A stretch of 14,715 nt of DNA, taken from Fidelibacterota bacterium. GTDB taxonomy: Bacteria > Fidelibacterota > UBA8477 > JABMPR01. The position numbers and the translations under genes were made by a program. Location: contig JAUVKO010000022.1 in the NCBI GenBank assembly GCA_030596225.1, forward strand, positions 1-14,715. Reading direction: 5' to 3'. Within the stretch, counting starts at the first letter, position 1; the number at the start of each line of letters is the position of its first letter. This document shows, piece after piece, positions 1 through 5,906 of this stretch. The notes under the pieces were generated by a model. That model was not told the origin of the DNA. It saw nothing but the letters and a program-made list of their open reading frames with translations, and did not search any database.

Positions 1-699
1 CTCCAGAGAGCTGATGGCTTTATCATAGAGTCCTTTTTCAAAGTAACAACGTCCTACCCAGTATTGAGCATTTGCTCGCAGAGTAATATCAGTTCCCCGG
101 TGCACGATTGTATTGAATTCATCAATAGCCTGATAGTAATATTTTTGATGGAACTTGGTTAAACCTCTTCGATAAGCAGCCCGTTCGTTAGCCTCAGTGA
201 GTTTAGGTTCAGTTTGAACCCGGTGTATGGGCTGTACGCTTACGGTAGCATCTTTCCAGGGAGTATGTAATTCTGCAAAAACACTATCTGATATTTGAGT
301 TTCTCCAGGAAAAAACACGGGCTTTTTAGCAGCATTCTCTTGTTGATCTACCAAACTGGTAATTCGCGTACTTAAAAGCGCCCGATCTGTTTCTCCTGCC
401 GCCCTGACCTGATCCATCTCTGACTGTAAACTGTCAATGACCATGGTTTGATATCTTAGTTGAATTTCAGTTTCAGCCAGTTTTTGTTGATAACGATTCA
501 ATTCTTCTTCAATATCTTGCTGTTCTTGAGATAATATGAGTGACTCAGCCTTCTCAAGAGCTGTAGCAGTTGCTGTTTTGCTGCTGTCTTCGATCCGCAA
601 GCCAATATCATAGAACAAACTGCCTGCACCTGTTTGCCCCAACAAGGGAAGTCCAACCATCAGGGTTAACAGGACGGTATATATTTGGATGCGGGTCAT
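1..699 (-). CDS. Exported coiled-coil/TPR protein, CpoB (YbgF)-like; 3' end beyond the window
   Basis: The reading frame opens with ATG at 699 and stays open for 233 codons to base 1, so the C-terminus lies outside the window. The first ~25 residues are a signal peptide (short basic start, hydrophobic run, then GQTGA), so the protein should be exported to the periplasm. Residues ~45-100 are rich in Glu/Gln/Leu and look like a coiled coil. From ~170 the sequence turns into TPR helices: AYRRGLTKF, then NAQYWVGRCYFEKGLYDKAI. A coiled coil followed by TPRs is the plan of CpoB/YbgF, which works with Tol-Pal in envelope constriction; that role is an inference here, because no tol or pal gene is visible. 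It starts 10 bases after the stop of the preceding lipoprotein gene and has no clear Shine-Dalgarno, so it is probably translated from the same mRNA. Its TPR start closely resembles that of the upstream gene. Confidence 0.8.
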   Translation of the reverse strand, partial: MTRIQIYTVLLTLMVGLPLLGQTGAGSLFYDIGLRIEDSSKTATATALEKAESLILSQEQQDIEEELNRYQQKLAETEIQLRYQTMVIDSLQSEMDQVRAAGETDRALLSTRITSLVDQQENAAKKPVFFPGETQISDSVFAELHTPWKDATVSVQPIHRVQTEPKLTEANERAAYRRGLTKFHQKYYYQAIDEFNTIVHRGTDITLRANAQYWVGRCYFEKGLYDKAISSLE

Positions 700-709
700 A
701 AGTTTATTT

Positions 710-1675
710 CTAGCGGTTGCCTTTTAGAAAATCGTGAGCTTGAGACACTAACTCGCTCTCCGGATAGTCCAAAATAAAGCGATTCATATTCTCACGGGCT
801 TTTAAATAGCGACCAAGTTGCTGGTAACTGAGGGCAATTTTGAATAATGCATGATCACTTTTATTGTTTTCCGGAAAAGTAAAAACCTTTTTAAACTCGG
901 TAATGGCCGATTCAAAATCTTCCAGTGAATAATAGCATTCACCAATCCAATACTGAGCATTATCGGCGTAGGCGCCATATGGTTCACGCTCAATAAGCAA
1001 TCTGAAATCCTGAATGGATTCAAGATAGGAATTATTGAAATACTTATTCAGAGCATCATTGTAAGCCATGCGATAATCAGCATTCAAAGTAAAACCATGA
1101 GACTTTGCTTGGGCTGCTGTGGCTGGTTCCGCACCAAGAAGAGCTTCTTCCTCAACGACAGGAGCTTTATCTGCAGGATCTAATTTGGTAATAGCTACAA
1201 TTTCCAGGGGCTTAGGCGAGACCTGTTCCATAGCATCTTTGGTGTGAGTCTGGACGGCGAGTTGTTCAATCTGTATTTCCAGAGAGTCGTTCAGAAGTTT
1301 CAGGTTTTTCATACCCACCTTCAAAGAATCAATCTCACGAATTAGAACATAAATATTGCCGCGTAAATTGATAATGTCCGGATCACGAGGAGTAGCTACG
1401 ACTTCGATCGTAGGCTCTTCTGCTTTTTCATCCAGCTTGACCTGATAGGCAATAATTTGAGAATCCATAGCAGCTATATTGGCTTTTAGCTGTTCCATTT
1501 CCATTTTGGAACCACGCAGCTTGACTACTTCAGAAGCCAGAGCCTTCATCTGGGACTGCATTTTTAACTGTTCCAGGTTTGGAGCCGGAGTGGCCGGCTC
1601 TTTTGGAGTACAGGCCATTAATCCCAGAAGGGACACAAGCAAGCAAGCTAACTTAATGGAGTGTTTAGATATCAT
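710..1675 (-). CDS. Lipoprotein with coiled coil and C-terminal CpoB-like TPRs
   Basis: I place the start at the ATG at 1675. It is followed by a lipoprotein signal peptide with lipobox LMAC (Cys22) and preceded by GGGAAGAG. The frame is open farther upstream to 1792, but that part only runs antisense-like through the end of the previous gene. The mature 300-residue protein is predicted to be anchored by lipid in the inner or outer membrane. Residues ~30-80 and ~110-150 are coiled-coil-like. Residues ~205-321 are two to three TPR units, with AYNDALNKYFNNSYLESI, NAQYWIGECYYSLEDF and a last repeat ALSYQQLGRYLKA. The layout matches CpoB/YbgF-type scaffold proteins (established for the family); a part in envelope or cell-wall coordination is inference. 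The gene overlaps the stop of the upstream lipoprotein gene by 11 bases, which suggests translational coupling. Confidence 0.85.
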   Translation of the reverse strand: MISKHSIKLACLLVSLLGLMACTPKEPATPAPNLEQLKMQSQMKALASEVVKLRGSKMEMEQLKANIAAMDSQIIAYQVKLDEKAEEPTIEVVATPRDPDIINLRGNIYVLIREIDSLKVGMKNLKLLNDSLEIQIEQLAVQTHTKDAMEQVSPKPLEIVAITKLDPADKAPVVEEEALLGAEPATAAQAKSHGFTLNADYRMAYNDALNKYFNNSYLESIQDFRLLIEREPYGAYADNAQYWIGECYYSLEDFESAITEFKKVFTFPENNKSDHALFKIALSYQQLGRYLKARENMNRFILDYPESELVSQAHDFLKGNR

Positions 1676-2630
1676 GCTCTTCCCAGTCAATTGAATAACT
1701 GTAGCCAATAAAGGAGCCAAAAGATTTAGGTACGTATAATTCGAATTCCCCACTAGCTCCAGGGAACAGGGAAGTGTCAGTATTGACACCACTGGAAAAG
1801 ACGTGATGGGAACCCTTTACAAAAGCAGTCAGTTCGCGAGTATCCCCACTCCAGTTAATTCTGAACAAGAAGTTCACTTTAACAAAATCTGCCCGACGAC
1901 CACCGATATTTTTCACAACTCCTGAGAGAATGGTGTTGCCGGTTCGGTCCTTGCGCTCTTTAATGCTGCCGGAAAGAACGACATTGCCGGTGTACTTGGC
2001 TTGTCGACTCTCACCAGAGACATCTTGTGTACCAGCCATGGACGAGCGTTTGGTATTAAGATTTATGGGAGCATCCCCCCGAGCTGACTTGCCGGCCTCA
2101 GTAACAGCAGGAGCACCAGGATCAGTAGGAATATTATCCACAATGCGAAGTACCTGGTCACGAGAAACGGAGAGTATACCGATAAGAGTCTTGACTTGAA
2201 TATTGTCTTTATCCTGATCAATAACATCACCGAACAGCTTTGTGCCATTCTCTAAATGTACTTCTTTACTATATATGCTTAGTGGATTGGTCCAAACCTC
2301 GCTCTGGGTTTGGAGCTCAGTTAATTTCTTTTTAACGTATTTCAATTCAGCGGCCATACGTTTGACCTCATAATTGATTTCGCTGGCGACAAAACCAGAA
2401 GACTCACCCTGGTCCGGCGCTTTATTTCTTAACTTGTCTAAGTTGTAGATCAGGTTGTCGGCTTGTTCGCCACTCTGCCAGGCAGCTTCATCTGATTCAA
2501 CTGAATCTGCTTGAGCCTCAGTTTTAGTCCAGGATTCCTCTTCCGGTGTTGCTTCTTTACCAGATGATGAACACTGTACAAACGTTAGGGTTAGAGCCAA
2601 TACCAGTATCTGTAAGCTGTAATGCTTCAT
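1665..2630 (-). CDS. Putative lipoprotein with coiled coil and possible FxLYD-type domain
   Basis: The start is taken at the ATG at 2630, because AAGAGG lies about six bases upstream and a signal peptide begins there, ending in FVQC (Cys20). This lipobox is unusual in having Gln before the Cys. An upstream in-frame start at 2693 would bury the signal. After an acidic Ser/Glu-rich linker (residues ~22-60) comes a coiled-coil stretch (~85-115, VKRMAAELKYVKKKLTEL). Next is a short beta-rich segment of the form ENGTKLFGDV...IQVKTLIGILSV, reminiscent of small SH3/Sm-like barrels. The last ~110 residues (LSGVVKNIGGRRADFVKVNF...) resemble FxLYD domains, beta-sandwich modules common in secreted bacterial proteins. 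I do not recognise the protein as a named family, and the domain calls are by eye. It is the first gene after a strong promoter and is followed by two TPR proteins, so a shared envelope function is likely. Confidence 0.75.
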   Translation of the reverse strand: MKHYSLQILVLALTLTFVQCSSSGKEATPEEESWTKTEAQADSVESDEAAWQSGEQADNLIYNLDKLRNKAPDQGESSGFVASEINYEVKRMAAELKYVKKKLTELQTQSEVWTNPLSIYSKEVHLENGTKLFGDVIDQDKDNIQVKTLIGILSVSRDQVLRIVDNIPTDPGAPAVTEAGKSARGDAPINLNTKRSSMAGTQDVSGESRQAKYTGNVVLSGSIKERKDRTGNTILSGVVKNIGGRRADFVKVNFLFRINWSGDTRELTAFVKGSHHVFSSGVNTDTSLFPGASGEFELYVPKSFGSFIGYSYSIDWEEHDI

Positions 2631-2707
2631 ACGCAGCCTCTTCCGACTTAACATCGCTTCCAATTTTTGTGCGGTTGTATATCTGTCCTGCACCGCATTG
2701 CGTAAAT

Positions 2708-2736
2708 AATTTAGGGGACTATTAAAATCTTGTCAA
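2708..2736 (-). promoter_or_regulatory. Sigma70-type promoter of the lipoprotein/TPR operon
   Basis: On the minus strand there is a perfect -35 TTGACA (2731-2736), a 17-base spacer and a -10 TAAATT (2708-2713, four of six consensus bases). Transcription would start near 2701, giving a leader of about 70 bases before the lipoprotein ATG at 2630. This is the best promoter in the window. Its classical form differs from the TTTG/TAnnTTTG promoters of Bacteroidetes. Confidence 0.7.
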
Positions 2737-2840
2737 GGAAATACAACTGTTTTTTAGGCACTTAAAGGAAATACTTAAGAAAATGCTTTAAGTGACACCA
2801 TATATTGTGGTTTTAAAACAAAGACTTTCTGTATCTTGTG

Positions 2841-2862
2841 TAAAAAAAGGCCCTAAAAGGGC
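2841..2862 (-). terminator. Intrinsic terminator after the Nudix remnant
   Basis: Read on the minus strand, GCCCT-TTT-AGGGC forms a five-pair, G+C-rich stem followed directly by CTTTTTTT. This is a textbook Rho-independent terminator. It lies about 35 bases after the stop of the Nudix remnant and about 105 bases before the promoter of the lipoprotein operon, so it separates the two transcription units. Confidence 0.82.
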
Positions 2863-2896
2863 AGTTTTGGATAAAAAAATCAATGGTTTATGCAAA

Positions 2897-3417
2897 TTAG
2901 TCGTTTTTTAGCAAAATTTTTGCTATGGACAGAGCAGGCGACGAAGCCAGTAATTCGGGTATAGAAAACAAGGCTTTGCGATAGGGCATCCACGAGGCTG
3001 TCGATATTGCGTCCTCCAGTGCAAGCCACTGAAAGGCATCATGTTCATGATTGAGTGTGGGGTCTTCATAAGGAACTTCGGCCATGAAAGCAGGAACATG
3101 AATAAGTTCATCTGATGGGTGGAGGTAGTAAGCAGAGACATGATCCAAAGTATAAAAGTTGAGTGGCGATAAATCGGTTTCTTCCGTAAGTTCTCTTATA
3201 CCAATTTCAGTTCCAAACTGCCTGTAATTTCTTCATCTTTTACCGTTTTACTTCACTTAATATTTTATCCATAGTCATGGCTATGCAGAAAACATTAAGA
3301 TCGTAAAAGCACTAAAATATTCCGAAGTTAATAGACACTTTAGAACTGCAATTGGTATAAAAGGAATCGAAGGCCATCTCCAGTGTGGGCAAAAGGGAAA
3401 ACGTCTATGTATTTCAT
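2897..3417 (-). pseudogene. Nudix hydrolase gene, split by a foldback element and lacking part of its Nudix box
   Basis: Two pieces of one Nudix protein are visible. The first runs from the ATG at 3417 to about 3361 and begins MKYIDVFPFAHTGDGLRFL, the usual first strand of dATP/dihydroneopterin-triphosphate-type Nudix pyrophosphatases; it then runs into the inserted element and stops at 3340. The second runs from about 3195 to 2897 and begins RELTEETDL, the end of the Nudix box (REUxEExGU, with Asp where Gly is usual). It continues through DHVSAYYLHP, HVPAFMAEV, the HEHDAFQWL motif and KILLKND, i.e. the normal C-terminal half. The roughly 25-30 residues that should lie between, including the first Gly/Glu of the Nudix box, are absent. 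Bases 3196-3360 hold a palindromic element instead. Upstream of RELTEE the frame closes at a TGA, so no intact protein can be made. The C-terminal piece might still be translated from a TTG at 3148, but would lack the catalytic motif. Confidence 0.82.
3196..3360. mobile_element. 165-bp foldback (palindromic) MITE-like element inserted in the Nudix gene
   Basis: The ends are 17-base inverted repeats with one mismatch: TTATACCAATTTCAGTT at 3196-3212 and AACTGCAATTGGTATAA at 3344-3360. The match continues inward with few gaps. Further in, CTTAATATTTT (3256-3266) pairs with AAAACATTAAG (3289-3299). At the exact middle CATAG (3270-3274) pairs with CTATG (3281-3285) around TCATGG. All pairs share one centre near 3278, so the whole element is one long imperfect hairpin. 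No transposase is encoded. A TA or TATA lies at both ends, but it is part of the palindromic termini, so the target duplication cannot be read. The borders coincide with the break in the Nudix reading frame. The termini have the look of a non-autonomous transposon; I cannot name the parent family. Confidence 0.75.
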
Positions 3418-3453
3418 AAAACTCATTCAGAGAATATACACTGTATTTCATAA
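3408..3453 (+). repeat. 12-bp direct repeat around the Nudix start
   Basis: TGTATTTCATAA occurs at 3408-3419 and again at 3442-3453, with 22 bases between. On the minus strand each copy contains ATGAAATACA; the left copy provides the Nudix start codon, and the right copy is out of frame with it. It could be a slippage duplication of the gene start or the footprint of a small insertion. It may also be chance in an AT-rich stretch. Confidence 0.45.
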
Positions 3454-3524
3454 GGCGAGGATTGGCTGAACCTTCATTGCTATCGCAATTACGTTCGCCT
3501 TACTCTGTTTCAAATCCTCGCTTA
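3451..3524. repeat. REP-like compound inverted repeat
   Basis: Outer arms TAAGGCGAGGATTGG (3451-3465) and CAAATCCTCGCTTA (3511-3524) are near-complementary. TAAGGCGA (3451-3458) is also perfectly complementary to TCGCCTTA (3495-3502), so two folds compete. Inside is ATTGC-TATC-GCAAT (3476-3489). The right arm includes the TAA stop of the methyltransferase gene. The ATTGCGA...GCAAT core recalls dispersed intergenic hairpin repeats of many bacterial genomes. With no U-tract it is not a standard terminator, but it could protect the 3' end of the methyltransferase mRNA. Confidence 0.6.
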
Positions 3525-4196
3525 GTCGATAGTGGTATCAGCATCCTCAGAATTCTTTTGGAAAAGCACCACACTATCCCCGACAAAATCAAGTTTTGCA
3601 CCCCAGTACTCAGCCAGCCATTCAAATGATTTTGGGGAGAAGAACACCACATGGGTTTCATCCCTGATATAATACCAGGATTCAAAATCAATATTATCAT
3701 AACGAATACCGGTCATAATTCCCAGAATGCCACCAGGCTTTAGACATCCCCATAATCGATTAAGCTCTTTCAGTGGCTGGTGAAGATGTTCGGCCGTCTC
3801 TGAAGCGGTAACAAAATCATATTGTTGAGTAAAAACAGCTGAGTCTGGAGCATAAAAAGCATCATAAATAGACATATGATGACCCAGTTCCTCAAACATC
3901 ACTTTGAGCAGGGGTCCTGGTCCGGAACCAAAATCCAAGCCACTGGAATTTGGAGCAAGACGATCAGCGAGCGGGTTAAACAACTTAGCTAGAACTGCCC
4001 GGTAACGGCTATCCTCAGGATCATTATTATGGAATTCGTATCGATTAAACTCTTCTGCTTGAGTCAGGTAATTATCAGGGTGAACAAAGACAAGGTCGCA
4101 AGTATTGCAGTGTAAATAAATACGGTTATTGTCTTGATGGAATCTGGAAATATAAGAATTTGAACAAAGGGGGCAGGGTGGAGACGGGCACATCAT
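3522..4196 (-). CDS. Class I SAM-dependent methyltransferase with N-terminal zinc ribbon
   Basis: This is a 224-residue protein. It begins with a putative zinc ribbon: Cys8/Cys11 (CPLC) and Cys30/Cys33 (CNTC). The SAM-binding Rossmann fold follows: motif I LDFGSGPG at residues 87-94, an acidic residue closing the second strand (IYD, ~112), FVTASETAEHL at ~128-138 and LKPGGILGIMT at ~152-162. This is the usual order for Methyltransf_11/12/23-type enzymes. Many relatives of this zinc-ribbon form are annotated only as methyltransferases. The substrate cannot be told from the sequence; RNA, a protein or a small molecule are all possible. The start is one of two adjacent ATGs (4196 or 4193), and neither has a convincing Shine-Dalgarno. 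The gene stands alone between two hairpin repeats, which suggests an accessory gene set down between the core cluster and the envelope operon. Confidence 0.85.
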   Translation of the reverse strand: MMCPSPPCPLCSNSYISRFHQDNNRIYLHCNTCDLVFVHPDNYLTQAEEFNRYEFHNNDPEDSRYRAVLAKLFNPLADRLAPNSSGLDFGSGPGPLLKVMFEELGHHMSIYDAFYAPDSAVFTQQYDFVTASETAEHLHQPLKELNRLWGCLKPGGILGIMTGIRYDNIDFESWYYIRDETHVVFFSPKSFEWLAEYWGAKLDFVGDSVVLFQKNSEDADTTID

Positions 4197-4249
4197 CTTG
4201 GATTCAGAGGGGAAAGAACTTTGTTGGACACCGGATATTCTGGTATTTG

Positions 4250-4278
4250 GTAGAGACAGGTTTGAGACCTGTCTCTAC
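4250..4278. repeat. Perfect 11-bp hairpin repeat after ssb
   Basis: GTAGAGACAGG (4250-4260) and CCTGTCTCTAC (4268-4278) are exact complements around the seven-base loop TTTGAGA. The hairpin starts 12 bases after the ssb stop. No run of U follows on either strand, so it is not a standard intrinsic terminator. Its form is that of a short extragenic palindrome, which may shield the 3' end of the ssb transcript. Copies elsewhere in the genome would confirm a repeat family. Confidence 0.75.
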
Positions 4279-4290
4279 ATTAAGCCAATA

Positions 4291-4749
4291 TTAAAACGGT
4301 AAAGGCTCGTCGTCTTCACCACCAAAGGGAGCACCGCCAGGTGCAGATCCACTAGAAGGTGCGCCGCCAGAACCACTATTATCCTGATTGCGTGCACCAC
4401 CCTGTGATCCACCTCCACTACCCAGAGGTGTTACCGTTTGGGCAACGATCTCTGTAGTATACTTTTTGACACCATCGCGATCTTCCCAGGACCTTGTCTG
4501 GAGACGACCATCAATATAAATCAAGGTACCTTTGTCCAGATAATTAGCGACAAATTCAGCAGTTTTACCAAAGACCACAATCCGATGCCACTCAGTAGAA
4601 TCGATATTATTGCCATTGGCATCGCGACGAGTTTCATTTGTAGCAACGGTTATGTTCGTAACAGCAGTCTGTGCAGGGGTATATTTCAGTTCCGGCTTTT
4701 GGCCCATCCGACCAACGATGATAGCTTTATTAACACTATTCTTTTGCAT
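4291..4749 (-). CDS. ssb: Single-stranded DNA-binding protein SSB
   Basis: SSB coats single-stranded DNA at forks and repair sites and recruits partner proteins through its C-terminal tip. The 152 residues show the standard bacterial plan. An OB fold fills residues ~1-108, with NKAIIVGRMGQKPELKYTP, STEWHRIVVFGKTAEF and YIDGRLQTRSWED. A Gly/Ser/Ala-rich disordered linker (~109-144) leads to the acidic tip EDDEPLPF, equivalent to DDDIPF of E. coli. Aromatic Trp54 and Trp88 are in the places that stack on DNA. The start ATG at 4749 has a strong GGAGG about six bases upstream. The gene follows the PNP-like gene by 46 bases, a gap that includes a small GACCC/GGGTC dyad, so it is probably the last gene of the replication cluster but may also have a promoter of its own. 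A hairpin repeat follows the stop. Confidence 0.97.
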   Translation of the reverse strand: MQKNSVNKAIIVGRMGQKPELKYTPAQTAVTNITVATNETRRDANGNNIDSTEWHRIVVFGKTAEFVANYLDKGTLIYIDGRLQTRSWEDRDGVKKYTTEIVAQTVTPLGSGGGSQGGARNQDNSGSGGAPSSGSAPGGAPFGGEDDEPLPF

Positions 4750-4795
4750 GTTTCCTCCGCTTGACCCAGGGGGTCGTTAAAAAACAATCAATAAT

Positions 4796-5287
4796 TTAAT
4801 TCAATTTTGACTTATGGCTGATCCATTTTCCCAGATCAGTAATTAACCAGGCACGAATATCATATCCGCGATGTTTTAAAGCGATAGCCTCCCAAACCCC
4901 CCCGCTAACAAGTGCCCAGGATTCTTCAAATTTCTCAAGACTTGAATCATCCCCTAAAACTACGATAACTCCATCCGGATCATTTTGATCTTCATACACC
5001 GAAGACATATCCGGGAATCGAGGTCCCTTGCTTAAATCAGCTGGACCGGTCAATGGATTACCCGAAGAAAGATTGATATGATCTTTCACAGTCAGGTTCT
5101 GCAAATGATTGTCCATTGCTTGATAAAGTAGCCAGACCGTGCGATTATTTTGGTTATCCAGGGCAGCAATTTGCTCTTGACAGTCATCCACCCTTGTTGT
5201 GAAGGGAAACACCTGGTTATCCGGAAAGACTGCTTTCAAAACACTCAAAAAATCAGGAGCGCATAAGATAATGGGTGTGATATTCAA
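4796..5287 (-). CDS. Shortened purine-nucleoside-phosphorylase-like protein, probably not an active phosphorylase
   Basis: The 163-residue protein holds clear signatures of the trimeric purine nucleoside phosphorylase (PNP) family. KDHINLSSGNPLTGP at 68-82 and GPRFPDMSSVY at 88-98 match the family's DHINL..NPL.G and RFPDM blocks. GVIVVLGD (106-113) and EAIALKHRGYDIRAWLIT (133-150) align with the GVY and E.I.ARH.GL..... ITN region. It is far shorter than the ~270 residues usual for the family. The N-terminal phosphate-binding S-G-L-G is replaced by CAPDF. The GRxHxYEG loop is absent, the GP(N/S)xET block reads GDDSSLEKFE, GMSTVPE reads SGGVWEA, and the ITN Asn is Asp151. So I see a compacted homologue without the known catalytic and base-binding residues; a regulatory or scaffold role is inference. 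Translation starts at TTG 5287, which overlaps the divIVA stop by three bases (TTGA) with GAGGA just upstream, indicating tight coupling to divIVA. Confidence 0.75.
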   Translation of the reverse strand: MNITPIILCAPDFLSVLKAVFPDNQVFPFTTRVDDCQEQIAALDNQNNRTVWLLYQAMDNHLQNLTVKDHINLSSGNPLTGPADLSKGPRFPDMSSVYEDQNDPDGVIVVLGDDSSLEKFEESWALVSGGVWEAIALKHRGYDIRAWLITDLGKWISHKSKLN

Positions 5288-5892
5288 TCTTCCTCGAAGT
5301 CTATGACATCATCAGTAATGATTTCTGATGGTGGGTTTTCATCGGGCAAGTCTTCAACAACCATATCAGTTTTGGAAAAATCAACAATACGCTCATTATC
5401 CAAAACTGTAGTTTCGTTAAGCATTTCATCCACGCCATCATCTTCCGAAAATTCTTCTTCAAGAAGTTCAAGATTGGAACGCAGAATACTCTTTAACTTG
5501 ATCAACATAGCATCTCTTTTGGCGTGCAGTCTTTGAATTTCATTCTGAACTAACGATAAATCTTCTTTAGCGGAGAACAGGAGAGCATCTCTCTCAGTAT
5601 TGGCTTTATGTAAGATCGTATCCGCCTCGTTCTGAGCGTTGCGCTGAGTTTCTTGTGCAGTTTTTTGGGCCATTAAAAGGGTTTCTTTGAGACTGTTTTC
5701 AACATTCATGTAGGTCTTTAGAACTAATCGGGCCTCTTTATTCTCTAAGTGAATAGCGTTGGATTCCCGGATCAATGTCTCCAGCTCTTCAGCTACTTCA
5801 TCCAGAAGTTGATTAACCTGATCGCGATTGTAACCTAGGGGAGATTGTTTGAATTCATGTTCCCTGATATCCTGTGGTGTTAAACGTCCCAT
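5284..5892 (-). CDS. divIVA: DivIVA-domain protein
   Basis: DivIVA-family proteins sense curved membrane at division sites and poles and recruit partners. The 202-residue protein opens with the family's lipid-binding N-terminal domain (residues ~3-35: LTPQDIREHEFK, then GYNRDQVNQLLDEVAEEL). A long coiled coil of heptads follows, from ~30 to ~145. The last ~55 residues are very acidic (EEEFSEDDGVDEML to DDVIDFEED), likely disordered. The start ATG at 5892 is preceded by GAGGAG. It begins 14 bases after the yggS stop, and its own stop overlaps the next start. The yggS-divIVA pairing is familiar from Gram-positive division clusters and also occurs in some diderm phyla. Whether this protein sets pole identity, growth or chromosome anchoring cannot be told; its place beside replication genes favours division or chromosome coordination. 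Confidence 0.9.
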   Translation of the reverse strand: MGRLTPQDIREHEFKQSPLGYNRDQVNQLLDEVAEELETLIRESNAIHLENKEARLVLKTYMNVENSLKETLLMAQKTAQETQRNAQNEADTILHKANTERDALLFSAKEDLSLVQNEIQRLHAKRDAMLIKLKSILRSNLELLEEEFSEDDGVDEMLNETTVLDNERIVDFSKTDMVVEDLPDENPPSEIITDDVIDFEED

Positions 5893-5906
5893 GCTCTGCT
5901 CCTCAT

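Noticed and set aside
1676..1792. N-terminal extension of the TPR lipoprotein gene to 1792
   Set aside because: The extra 39 residues would overlap the end of the upstream gene and place the lipobox in the interior; the ATG at 1675 has both ribosome site and signal peptide.
3196..3360. Inverted repeat as a transcription terminator or a CRISPR-like array
   Set aside because: It is one long foldback structure, without repeat-spacer periodicity and without a terminal U-tract, and it interrupts a gene.
4250..4278. Intrinsic terminator after ssb
   Set aside because: The stem is perfect but neither strand has a U-run after it, so it is kept as a repeat only.
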